This document shows, piece by piece, positions 22,858 to 29,630 of a DNA stretch of 29,630 nucleotides. The position numbers were made by a program, and so were the translations under genes. A model generated the notes under the pieces. The model saw only the letters and a program-made list of their open reading frames with translations, ran no database searches and had not been told where the DNA came from. Every line of letters starts with the position of its first letter. Within the stretch, counting starts at the first letter, position 1. This DNA comes from Ruminococcus_G sp963594675 (GTDB lineage: Bacteria > Bacillota > Clostridia > Lachnospirales > Lachnospiraceae), in the NCBI GenBank assembly GCA_963594675.1, contig CAVBGA010000176.1, forward strand, positions 1-29,630. The letters run 5' to 3'.

Positions 22858-23812
22858 CTTCTTTGCCCTCTCCCTCTGGAAAATGCTCTGCCAGATAGGC
22901 CTTCCAGTCAAAAACAGCCTCTACCGCCTGAATCGCTACCTCCGCCATGGAAGCATCCGGTTCAGCAGTCGTTAGCTTCTGCAGCATAAGCCCCGGTTTG
23001 CTCAGCCAGTTAATACAAGGATTTTCACTATTTCCAGCAAATTGGATGATTTCATAAGAAACTCCCGCAATCACCGGAACCAGAAGCAAACGCACAACAA
23101 TCCTTAACCAAGGTGACTTCACCCTGATAAAAAGGAAAAATATGATACTTACTACCATAACAAAAAGCAAAAAACTGGTTCCACATCTCTTGTGCAAACG
23201 TGAACTCTTTAAAACATTAGGAACCGTAAGATCCATGCCATGTTCTACACAATTAATACATTTATGTTCTGCTCCATGGTACATAAATACCCTCTGAATG
23301 TCCTTCATTCTGGAAATCAAGAGCAAGTAAGCCAAGAAAATAACTACACGCAGAAAGGCTTCCACAATGGCAATCAGCATCTCCGACTGAATAAAGCGTT
23401 GGATAAAGGCAGCTAGGAAATAGGGTAACATAATAAAAATACCCACAGACAGTACAATAGATATTGCCACAGTAAAGCCCATAAGAAGCTTATCTTCCTT
23501 CTCTTTTTTTTGCTGGGCAAGAGCCATCTCCTCCTGAGTCTTAGGCTTGTCCTCTTCTTCCTCCTCATCCTCATAGAAGCTGGCTGAGTAGGTCAGACAC
23601 TGAATGCCCACCACTAGAGACTCCACAAAGCTAAATACGCCTCTGAGAATTGGAACCTTGCGCAGCTTAGGATTCTTTACCAGGCTCTTATAGGGTTCTG
23701 TCTTTACTTCGATGTCGCCATCCGGCTTACGAACCGCCACAGAATACATGTCCTTGTGGCGCATCATAATGCCCTCTAAAACCGCCTGACCACCGATATT
23801 TGATGATTTCAA
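22850..23812 (-). CDS. DUF1385 membrane protein (YqhQ family)
   Basis: This 320-residue protein starts at a TTG codon (23812) with AGGAG nine bases upstream; homologues begin similarly with NIGGQAVLEGIMMR, so the TTG is well supported. It has the family motif YHGAEHKCINCVEHG (178-192), and about four membrane helices (111-136, 145-168, 213-230, 236-258). An acidic, charged loop (80-107, DEEEEEDK then KKEKEDK) lies between the N-terminal domain and the first helix. Function is not established; the family persistently sits beside rpmE, prmC and prfA in Clostridia, as here. A readthrough-prone terminator separates it from rpmE. Confidence 0.9.
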   Translation of the reverse strand: MKSSNIGGQAVLEGIMMRHKDMYSVAVRKPDGDIEVKTEPYKSLVKNPKLRKVPILRGVFSFVESLVVGIQCLTYSASFYEDEEEEEDKPKTQEEMALAQQKKEKEDKLLMGFTVAISIVLSVGIFIMLPYFLAAFIQRFIQSEMLIAIVEAFLRVVIFLAYLLLISRMKDIQRVFMYHGAEHKCINCVEHGMDLTVPNVLKSSRLHKRCGTSFLLFVMVVSIIFFLFIRVKSPWLRIVVRLLLVPVIAGVSYEIIQFAGNSENPCINWLSKPGLMLQKLTTAEPDASMAEVAIQAVEAVFDWKAYLAEHFPEGEGKEDA

Positions 23813-23837
23813 TATATAGTTCTCCTATCAAAGGTAA

Positions 23838-23894
23838 TAAAAACAGGTTGAAATAAGCAAAAACAGGTTGAGATAAAAGAATCCCAACCTGTTT
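23838..23894 (-). terminator. Terminator with duplicated 3' stem arm between rpmE and DUF1385
   Basis: On the minus strand the 5' arm AAACAGGTTG (23894-23885) can pair perfectly with CAACCTGTTT at 23870-23861 (14-base loop) or with an identical copy at 23850-23841 (34-base loop). Each copy is followed by a T-run extended to five Ts. The 3' arm is part of a 20-base imperfect tandem repeat (23839-23858 and 23859-23878). Confidence 0.75.
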
Positions 23895-23907
23895 AAAAAA
23901 CTCACTA

Positions 23908-24108
23908 TTATTTGATTCCGTATCTCTTATTGAACTTATCGATACGTCCACGTGCCTGAGCAGCTTTCTGCTGGCCAGTATAGAACGGATGGCATTTAGA
24001 ACAGATCTCAACGTGAATGTCACTCTTTGTTGAACCTGTAACAAATGTGTTACCGCAGTTGCAGGTTACAGTTGCCTGATAGTAATTCGGATGGATTCCT
24101 TCTCTCAC
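23908..24108 (-). CDS. rpmE: 50S ribosomal protein L31, zinc-binding type
   Basis: L31 sits at the subunit interface of the large ribosomal subunit. The sequence EGIHPNYYQATVTCNCGNTF and CSKCHPFYTG is diagnostic, and the four cysteines (CNC and CSKC) mark the zinc-binding form, which bacteria swap for a zinc-free paralogue when zinc is scarce. I set the start at the GTG at 24108, giving 66 residues beginning MREGIHPNYY as in most homologues, because GAGGTG lies six bases upstream. The longer frame from the GTG at 24117 begins inside that ribosome site and has none of its own. It has its own strong promoter and is followed by an unusual terminator. Confidence 0.95.
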   Translation of the reverse strand: MREGIHPNYYQATVTCNCGNTFVTGSTKSDIHVEICSKCHPFYTGQQKAAQARGRIDKFNKRYGIK

Positions 24109-24187
24109 TTTTTTCACCTCTTCTATTAATATGATTTAAATTTTAATACGTCTTAAAATACGTCATTCCGTTTAAAACAGCTTTTGA

Positions 24188-24216
24188 ATTATATCATGTT
24201 ATTTTCTAAAATGCAA
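24188..24216 (-). promoter_or_regulatory. Putative promoter of rpmE
   Basis: On the minus strand TTGCAT (24216-24211) and a perfect TATAAT (24193-24188) are exactly 17 bases apart, starting transcription near 24181, about 73 bases before the L31 start. There is no hairpin terminator between rho and this promoter, so rho transcripts may also run through. Confidence 0.75.
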
Positions 24217-24243
24217 TAGATTTCTATATATTATTTCCAGCAT

Positions 24244-25755
24244 TTACAGGATTTTCTGTTTTTTCACCATCTGGACAAATTCCTGATTATTTTTTGTGGA
24301 AGCAAACATATTCAGGATATTCTCCACCGCCTCACTGGCTTTCATTCCATTCAGGGCCTTACGCATAATATAGGAGGCATCTAATTCGTCTCTGGTCAGC
24401 AGCAAATCTTCTCTTCGGGTTCCGGATTTTGCAATATCCACTGCCGGAAATACGCGCTTTTCCTGCAGCTTACGGTCCAGGATTAATTCCATATTGCCGG
24501 TTCCCTTAAATTCCTCATATACCACATCATCCATCTTGCTTCCTGTATCCACAAGGGCTGTTGCCAGTATTGTCAGACTTCCGCCTTCTCTCATATTTCT
24601 CGCAGCTCCAAAGAAACGCTTCGGCATATGCAATGCCGCCGGATCCAAACCACCGGTTAAGGTTCTTCCACTGGGAGGAACGGTCAGGTTATAGGCTCTG
24701 GCTAATCGAGTAATGCTATCAATAAAGATTGCCACGTCCTGTTCCATCTCCACAAGACGCTTTGCCCGCTCGATGGTCATCTCCGATACCCGTTTATGAT
24801 GCTCCGGCAATTCATCGAAGGTAGAATAAATTACCTCCACATTGTCCCCTTGCAAAGCTTCCTTAATATCGGTAACCTCTTCAGGACGTTCATCAATCAG
24901 AAGGATAATCAAATGCATACCGGGATTATTTCTTAATATCGATTTGGCCGCTTCCTTCAAAAGTGTAGTCTTACCTGCCTTAGGTGGTGAAACAATCATT
25001 CCACGCTGTCCCTTACCAATAGGACTTACCAGGTCCACAATTCTCATAGCAAGACTTCCGCCTGGTCTCTCCAAACGCAATCTCTCATTAGGAAAAACGG
25101 GAGTCATATCTTCAAAATTATGCCTTTTACTACTTTCATTTGGGGAAAGACCATTGATTCCGGTCACATAAAGAAGTGCGCTAAATTTTTCATTTTGAGA
25201 CTTTACTCTGGTATTGCCTGCAACAATATCACCTGTCTTTAGATTGAATCTTCGAATCTGAGAAGGGGATACATAAACATCATTCTCACCGGGCATATAA
25301 TTCTCACTTCGGATAAAGCCATAACCATCTGCCATAACTTCCAGAATGCCCGAAACTGTCTCACCACTATCCAACTGGGAATAATCCATCTTAGGACGAT
25401 CTTCTCGTTCTCTGCGTTCCTGATTATCAATTTTTTCAGAAACCATACTCTTTTCCGAGTTTTCATTCTTCCCACTGTTGTAATTATTACTATTGTTGTA
25501 ATGAGAACGTTTTTCTCCACTGTCCGATCTTACGGTACGGGAACGTCTCTCAGAACTCTCTGCCTTTGCAACCCTTGTTCTGGTATTTGCTTCTGTGTTG
25601 CCTGCATCCTTCGTATCAGCTTCCCGCTCATCCTCACGCAGCATTAGGTCCACAAGTTCTCCCTTTTTCAAGGTAGAAATACCTCGCAACCCCCTTCTTT
25701 TCGCTGCGCTTCGAAGTTCACCCACAGGCAATGATTCATACTGTTCTCTTGTCAT
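24244..25755 (-). CDS. rho: Transcription termination factor Rho with long disordered insert
   Basis: Rho is a ring-shaped RNA helicase that ends transcription of untranslated RNA. The 503-residue length exceeds the roughly 420 of E. coli Rho. The N-terminal SAP-like helix bundle (1-42, SLPVGELRSAAKRRGLRGI) is followed by a low-complexity Arg/Glu/Ser/Asn insert (about 43-125). Then come the cold-shock RNA-binding domain (133-185, with DGYGFIRS), Walker A SPPKAGKTT (256-264), Walker B AIFIDS (342-347) and the TGGLDPAALHMPKRFFGAAR region that shapes the secondary RNA site. The C-terminal core is complete. The ATG has a modest AAGGGTAGAG site upstream. It is the first gene of the rho-rpmE-DUF1385-prmC-prfA order typical of Clostridia. 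Confidence 0.97.
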   Translation of the reverse strand: MTREQYESLPVGELRSAAKRRGLRGISTLKKGELVDLMLREDEREADTKDAGNTEANTRTRVAKAESSERRSRTVRSDSGEKRSHYNNSNNYNSGKNENSEKSMVSEKIDNQERREREDRPKMDYSQLDSGETVSGILEVMADGYGFIRSENYMPGENDVYVSPSQIRRFNLKTGDIVAGNTRVKSQNEKFSALLYVTGINGLSPNESSKRHNFEDMTPVFPNERLRLERPGGSLAMRIVDLVSPIGKGQRGMIVSPPKAGKTTLLKEAAKSILRNNPGMHLIILLIDERPEEVTDIKEALQGDNVEVIYSTFDELPEHHKRVSEMTIERAKRLVEMEQDVAIFIDSITRLARAYNLTVPPSGRTLTGGLDPAALHMPKRFFGAARNMREGGSLTILATALVDTGSKMDDVVYEEFKGTGNMELILDRKLQEKRVFPAVDIAKSGTRREDLLLTRDELDASYIMRKALNGMKASEAVENILNMFASTKNNQEFVQMVKKQKIL

Positions 25756-25834
25756 ACTCTACCCTTACACCTATGAATTATGTTATTGCTCTATTTACAG
25801 TAACTGGATTACTTCGCAACTATTCATATTATAA

Positions 25835-25863
25835 TTTATATAGTTACCCCTCACAGTAACCAA
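25835..25863 (-). promoter_or_regulatory. Possible promoter of rho
   Basis: On the minus strand TTGGTT (25863-25858) and TATAAA (25840-25835) are 17 bases apart. The -35 is a weak match. Two small dyads (GTTAC/GTAAC over the spacer and AGTAA/TTACT in the leader) lie around it, which could matter for Rho autoregulation but may be chance in AT-rich DNA. Confidence 0.4.
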
Positions 25864-25867
25864 TAAT

Positions 25868-25915
25868 GTTCAAAACAGAGACATCGTATCAACATACAAT
25901 GACTCTGTTCTGAAC
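25868..25915 (-). terminator. Hairpin after tRNA-Leu, probable terminator
   Basis: A 16-base imperfect inverted repeat (25868-25883 with 25900-25915, two mismatches) lies five bases past the tRNA 3' end. The minus strand has TTTTT between tRNA and hairpin but only ATTATT after it, so it may act in 3' processing as much as termination. Confidence 0.5.
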
Positions 25916-25920
25916 AAAAA

Positions 25921-26001
25921 TGCGGATAACAGGACTTGAACCTGCACGTCGTAGACACCAGAACCTAAATCTGGCGCGTCTGCCAATTCCGCCATATCCG
26001 C
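25921..26001 (-). tRNA. tRNA-Leu (anticodon TAG)
   Basis: An 81-base class II tRNA gene. Acceptor arms GCGGATA and TATCCGC pair fully, the anticodon stem CCAGA/TCTGG encloses TTTAGGT giving anticodon TAG, a long variable arm typical of leucine tRNA follows, and the T-arm contains GGTTCAAGTCC. Discriminator base A fits leucine. The 3' CCA is not encoded; TTTTTG follows directly. Confidence 0.95.
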
Positions 26002-26011
26002 TTATTTGGGT

Positions 26012-26040
26012 ATTGTAACATACTTTATATTTTTCGTAAA
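26012..26040 (-). promoter_or_regulatory. Putative promoter of tRNA-Leu
   Basis: On the minus strand TTTACG (26040-26035) and TACAAT (26017-26012) are 17 bases apart; the -10 ends 10 bases before the first base of the mature tRNA, giving almost no leader. Confidence 0.55.
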
Positions 26041-26098
26041 GTGATAACTATTCAAAGCCATGGAAAATTATCTTCTGCAAATGCTTACATATAACTAC

Positions 26099-26133
26099 AT
26101 AACTCAGTCAGAGTTTGAACCCGACTGAGTTAT
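26099..26133 (-). terminator. Stem-loop downstream of the cysteine protease gene
   Basis: Perfect 11-bp arms ATAACTCAGTC (26099-26109) and GACTGAGTTAT (26123-26133) enclose a 13-base loop. No clear T-run follows on either strand, so it could be a mRNA-stabilising 3' hairpin or Rho-linked end rather than a classical terminator. It lies between the protease stop and tRNA-Leu. Confidence 0.45.
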
Positions 26134-26180
26134 ATGACAAAATAAGCATATGAGTAAAAGCAAAGCTGCTTTATTCTATC

Positions 26181-29100
26181 TCAGGCAAGCTTTATCTTTA
26201 TGATCTTTGAATAGTTGCTATAATACTTCTTTCCATTCACTATTCGATAAGCACGTATCTTATAATAATAGTATTTTCTGGATTTTAAAGAGGATGTGGT
26301 CCAACTGGTGCTGCTCTTTCCCAAAGTCTTCACCTTGGAATAGCTGCCATTCTTCTTTGTACTCCTGACAATCTGATAGCCGGAAGCACCTGTAATTTTA
26401 CTCCACTTTAAACGAATGGATTTTTTCCCAGCCTTGCTGCTGGTAAGCGGCGTTGCAAGCTTAGGCTGTAAAGCCTGAATTGAGGAATATTTTCCATATA
26501 TGGTAACACTGCCAAGACAGCGATAGGTCCGCATCCGATAGTAATACTTTTTCGTTAAGTTAAGACCTTTATCCGTATATTTCACTGCCCCCTTACTGGA
26601 AATTCGCACCAACTGATAGTTACCATTTTTGCTCTCACTTCGATAAAGCTCATAACCTTTGATATTCGATATCGCATTCCAACGCAAAATCAGGGACTGG
26701 TAATCATTCAAACTTAAACTCAAGGCTGGACTTCCATTATCAGGACCGGAAAAGCTCTCTGTAAAGGAGCCATAACTTACAGAGGATGCATCATTTGTCA
26801 TCAGACGCACCTTATACATTCGCCCCTCAACCTGTTCCCTATCGGTATAAGAACTTTCTGACGTCGAAACCCGAACACATCGGGAGAAATCATCCTCTTC
26901 CTTATCTTTGTAATAAATTTCCAGATAAGCATTCTTGCTTTCTTCCCCCTCACCTGTATCCAGGGAATCCCAGGAAATCACCGTGTTCCCCTTACTATTT
27001 TCACTAACAGAAAGTTGGGGGGACTCATAACTTTCGGGGTATATACTTATCGCCTCAGATTCCCCTCTGCGATAACATGTGGTCTCCGAACGCTTTCTAC
27101 AGGAAATCACCTTATAGCGATAAGAAAGACCCGGCTCAGCTGTTATGTCCTCATATCTGCAGCTTTGACTGTCTATGTCAGAGATCTGATAATTTTTTTC
27201 AAGCAGAAGATATTTTGACTCATTTTCACTTTTTCTTAAAATTTTGTAATAGGAAGCATTTTCCACAGAATCCCATTCCAAAATAGGATAATTTTCACTT
27301 GCATCTAACTGTAATTGCAGGTCTGGCTTATCTAATTGCTGGATATCCATGTAATTGCTGACATAATCCTTACTTTCTCCATTTTCCTGGGTATAAGTCA
27401 GACAATCCCCAATAGCGTCTTCATAGATAGGAGCTATTTTATAGCGATAGGACTCTTCCTCCCCCGCCTCTGTATCGATCCAGGTATTTTCTGTAGACGC
27501 CACATCGGCCACCCAAGAATAGTAGCTTCCCTCTTGGTCGCTGGAGCGATAAATACGATAGACCACCGCACCTTCCGCAGCCGTCCAACCTAGCTTTGGC
27601 TTTCCACTCTCCTCATCTAAGTCTAGGGAAAATTCCTCATCCTGGCTGTCTACAGAATCCGTATCACAGGTGAAGGCTTTGATTCTGGCAGACAGAGGAG
27701 AACTGCGCTGCCCCAAATCACTCCACTTTCCTCCTCGGTATTCAAAACTTTGCCCTACATCGGTAACTGCTGTGGAACTATAGCTAGTTCCCGTGCTACT
27801 ACATTCCACATAATATTGCACCGTATAAGGAAGAGTAATCGCCACAGAAAAAGTCTCCCCTTCTGAGAGATACACCGGTGTGTCCAGATCCACTGTATAA
27901 ATTCCCGGATATGTAGTCTCCCCGATAATCTCTTCGGCAAAAACCGCCTCTCCACTGCTAGGGTCATTAGCATCAGTCAAATTGCGGTAAATTTGAATGC
28001 TATAAGAAACATTTGCTGTCTTAAGAGCAAAATTTACTGCCTTTAGAATCTCTCCTCCACTATCATTTCCCTTTGCTGTATAGACATTGGCAATGGTTCG
28101 ATTGGATTCGCTTCCCGCTTTCGTTGTCCCAAGAGCACTGCTGCCGGAAGTGCCATCGTAATGATAATTGTTATCGTAACTGTCGCCTTCCGTAAAGCTA
28201 TAGGCAACTGAATTCACCTTCAAAACAGTCTCGTAGGACATATAAAAGTAACCCTGATCACCCCATTGATCGCCCCAGGAATTTTTTACAATCCAGGCTC
28301 CATCCTGACTTACTCCACTAGCCTCTGGAAAATTCGTAGCAGAATAATGATCATCCCATCCTACAATTGTCACTGCATGATTGGGTTTGTTGGTATCCTT
28401 GCTGCTTTTATCCGCATAGGCCGCCGTGCTGGCATTATAATAATTTGTTGTTTTATTAAAATAAATTCCTACTGCCACAGAACCGTAGTCCATAACAGCT
28501 TCTTTAATCTGTCTTTGTTCTGTCGCATCGTCACCGTCATTACTAATAAAAATAGCATTGGTCAGTTTTGCAACAGAAGCATTTTCTATATCCTGAGAAA
28601 TCTCATCCCCATCATTGTAGCTATTAAAAAAAGAAAAAGGGGCTGTACTTTCCCACTCTGTGCCAGTCCAGCCAGCAAGTTCAAAGGCAGACAATGTATT
28701 ATTCGCCCCATTATTTTTATAGGTGTAAGTTGCACTGTTCCCCACCGAATTAGAATCCCCGGTGGTTAAATGCAAAGGATCGTCACTCCTGTTAAATAGG
28801 CAATAGGCTAATTGAAATTCCGAAAAATCCGTATCTGTGCTCCATCCATATTGCTTGATCATAGAAGTCTCCGCCATGGAGGCGGCACTAAAAGCCCAAC
28901 AAACTCCTGTGGAACCCTGATTTTTCACAGACGTAATACTGCTATCCCGCAAATCATAGCTTTCCGGAAACTGATTCTCACTCGTGCTGTTTCCTTCTTC
29001 ATTAGAAAAAAGGAGATCATCATCGCCCTCTGAAGCAGCCATGATAGCAGATTCATCCTCGTAAATATCCACCGGATCATCCTCTGCAAGATTTGTCAGT

Positions 29101-29267
29101 TCCGGAATCATATCCATCTGTTGCTGAATCTCATCCTCTGTCATCTCCCGCCCCAGAATATAGTCCGGATCCGTAGAAGCATACAAAGGTATCGATGAAG
29201 CTACGCCAATAAGCCCTAAAAACATAAATGCTCCCAAGGCATATCTTTTTTTATGTCTTTTTTTCAT
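26181..29267 (-). CDS. Large secreted papain-family (C1A) cysteine protease with lectin-like and fibronectin-III-like domains
   Basis: The 1028-residue protein has a signal peptide (KKRHKKR basic start, hydrophobic 10-30), an acidic propeptide-like stretch (about 31-100), and a C1A peptidase domain (about 100-360). Catalytic residues are intact: oxyanion Q117 and C123 in KNQGSTGVCWAF, H297 in NHAVTIVGWDD and N329 in VKNSWGDQWG. A jelly-roll region (about 366-530, with IANVYTAKGN and PVYLSEGETFSVAI) resembles the lectin-like domain beside the protease in clostridial Cwp84-type proteins. About five fibronectin-III-like modules follow (545-1028), ending with a very basic one (KAGKKSIRLKWSKITGASGY). 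There is no LPXTG or transmembrane anchor, so retention is probably through the basic C-terminus. Targets are unknown. Ribosome site is poor (GAGGG 14 bases away). Confidence 0.88.
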   Translation of the reverse strand: MKKRHKKRYALGAFMFLGLIGVASSIPLYASTDPDYILGREMTEDEIQQQMDMIPELTNLAEDDPVDIYEDESAIMAASEGDDDLLFSNEEGNSTSENQFPESYDLRDSSITSVKNQGSTGVCWAFSAASMAETSMIKQYGWSTDTDFSEFQLAYCLFNRSDDPLHLTTGDSNSVGNSATYTYKNNGANNTLSAFELAGWTGTEWESTAPFSFFNSYNDGDEISQDIENASVAKLTNAIFISNDGDDATEQRQIKEAVMDYGSVAVGIYFNKTTNYYNASTAAYADKSSKDTNKPNHAVTIVGWDDHYSATNFPEASGVSQDGAWIVKNSWGDQWGDQGYFYMSYETVLKVNSVAYSFTEGDSYDNNYHYDGTSGSSALGTTKAGSESNRTIANVYTAKGNDSGGEILKAVNFALKTANVSYSIQIYRNLTDANDPSSGEAVFAEEIIGETTYPGIYTVDLDTPVYLSEGETFSVAITLPYTVQYYVECSSTGTSYSSTAVTDVGQSFEYRGGKWSDLGQRSSPLSARIKAFTCDTDSVDSQDEEFSLDLDEESGKPKLGWTAAEGAVVYRIYRSSDQEGSYYSWVADVASTENTWIDTEAGEEESYRYKIAPIYEDAIGDCLTYTQENGESKDYVSNYMDIQQLDKPDLQLQLDASENYPILEWDSVENASYYKILRKSENESKYLLLEKNYQISDIDSQSCRYEDITAEPGLSYRYKVISCRKRSETTCYRRGESEAISIYPESYESPQLSVSENSKGNTVISWDSLDTGEGEESKNAYLEIYYKDKEEDDFSRCVRVSTSESSYTDREQVEGRMYKVRLMTNDASSVSYGSFTESFSGPDNGSPALSLSLNDYQSLILRWNAISNIKGYELYRSESKNGNYQLVRISSKGAVKYTDKGLNLTKKYYYRMRTYRCLGSVTIYGKYSSIQALQPKLATPLTSSKAGKKSIRLKWSKITGASGYQIVRSTKKNGSYSKVKTLGKSSTSWTTSSLKSRKYYYYKIRAYRIVNGKKYYSNYSKIIKIKLA

Positions 29268-29400
29268 AATATTTTATCTTTCCCTCGATTCACATAATAA
29301 TTGCTGCAAACTAACTATTTCTATAGTAACACAATATCTATAGAAGCTGTCACTAAGATTTTCTGTGCATAAGGAAATTTTTCAGTTTTTTCTGGCACGC

Positions 29401-29434
29401 AAAAAGGTCTGAAAAAGTTTTCTTTTTCAGACCT
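29401..29434 (-). terminator. Intrinsic terminator of the tRNA-Gln/tRNA-Lys unit
   Basis: Perfect 13-bp arms (29405-29417 and 29422-29434, AGGTCTGAAAAAG and its complement) with a four-base loop are followed by five Ts on the minus strand, ten bases past tRNA-Lys. The stretch 29268-29400 before the protease gene holds two CTATAG palindromes and no promoter I can call with confidence. Confidence 0.9.
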
Positions 29435-29444
29435 CTTATATTCA

Positions 29445-29517
29445 TGAGACATCGGGGATTCGAACCCCGGACAACTTGATTAAAAGTCAAGTGCTCTACC
29501 AACTGAGCTAATATCCC
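29445..29517 (-). tRNA. tRNA-Lys (anticodon TTT)
   Basis: A 73-base tRNA gene: acceptor GGGATAT with ATGTCTC (two G-U pairs), D-arm AGCTCAGTTGGTAGAGC, anticodon arm ACTTGACTTTTAATCAAGT with anticodon TTT, and T-arm CCGGGGTTCGAATCCCCG. Discriminator A. CCA is not encoded. Confidence 0.97.
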
Positions 29518-29559
29518 ATATAAATATTGATGAGCCAGCTTTCCGAATCGCTGGTCCTA

Positions 29560-29630
29560 CTGGACTAGCTGGATTCGAACCAGCGAATGCAGGAGTCAAA
29601 GTCCTGTGCCTTACCGCTTGGCGATAGCCC
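29560..29630 (-). tRNA. tRNA-Gln (anticodon TTG), lacking its first base at the window edge
   Basis: Seventy-one bases visible: D-arm CGCCAAGCGGTAAGGCA, anticodon arm CAGGACTTTGACTCCTG with anticodon TTG, T-arm GCTGGTTCGAATCCAGC, acceptor end TAGTCCA plus discriminator G. The 5' GGGCTA pairs with the acceptor from position 2, so the missing first base, expected T as usual for bacterial glutamine tRNA, lies just outside. It is 42 bases upstream of tRNA-Lys. Confidence 0.93.

Noticed and set aside
23839..23878. Start of a CRISPR array (repeated AAACAGGTTG)
   Set aside because: Only two copies, 20 bases apart with no spacers of constant size, and each is a terminator arm.
25868..26133. Attachment site or island boundary around tRNA-Leu
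   Set aside because: Neighbouring inverted repeats are explained by terminator-like hairpins; no integrase and no second copy of the tRNA 3' end is present.

Overview
The window reads as a chromosomal segment of an anaerobic, low-to-moderate GC Firmicute of the class Clostridia, most probably a Lachnospiraceae member. The basis is the class III ribonucleotide reductase, formyl-THF synthetase with a ZTP riboswitch, a DUF4250 gene behind clpB, the rho-rpmE-DUF1385-prmC-prfA order, and a Rho with a long disordered insert. The taxon is an inference from gene content. I see no transposase, integrase, phage gene, CRISPR array or defence locus; this is an ordinary housekeeping region with some secreted and accessory genes.

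Layout. 1-1391 (- strand): the start of hslO (Hsp33), a class I methyltransferase, and DUF4250 coupled to clpB, which runs to 3979. 4065-7098 (-): a pyrimidine nucleoside salvage cluster cdd, pdp and a BMP-type lipoprotein. 7179-8906 (-): a secreted NlpC/P60 hydrolase with cell-wall-binding repeats. 9120-11986 (+): the only plus-strand unit, a promoter, a ZTP (pfl) riboswitch with terminator, fhs, then a formate/nitrite channel. 12048-15781 (-): an overlapping three-gene ABC export-type operon (ATPase, secreted membrane-anchored beta-domain protein, FtsX/MacB-like permease). 16022-18397 (-): nrdD with a C-terminal redoxin domain and a NrdR-like box. 18567-24108 (-): rpmE, DUF1385, prmC, prfA, TPR lipoprotein and hflX, preceded by rho (24244-25755). 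tRNA-Leu lies at 25921-26001, a large papain-family surface protease at 26181-29267, and tRNA-Lys and a nearly complete tRNA-Gln at the right edge.

How the parts work together. fhs makes 10-formyl-THF from formate; the adjacent formate channel could supply or release formate, and the riboswitch ties expression to ZTP, the alarmone of 10-formyl-THF shortage. cdd and pdp catabolise pyrimidine nucleosides that the BMP lipoprotein may capture. rho, rpmE, prmC, prfA and hflX are transcription/translation maintenance genes. The two secreted enzymes and the ABC operon act on the cell surface.

Several starts were moved from the longest reading frame on the basis of ribosome binding sites and family N-termini: BMP, cdd, fhs, nrdD, the TPR lipoprotein, prfA, prmC and rpmE. 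Everything was read by eye; no database or folding program was run.
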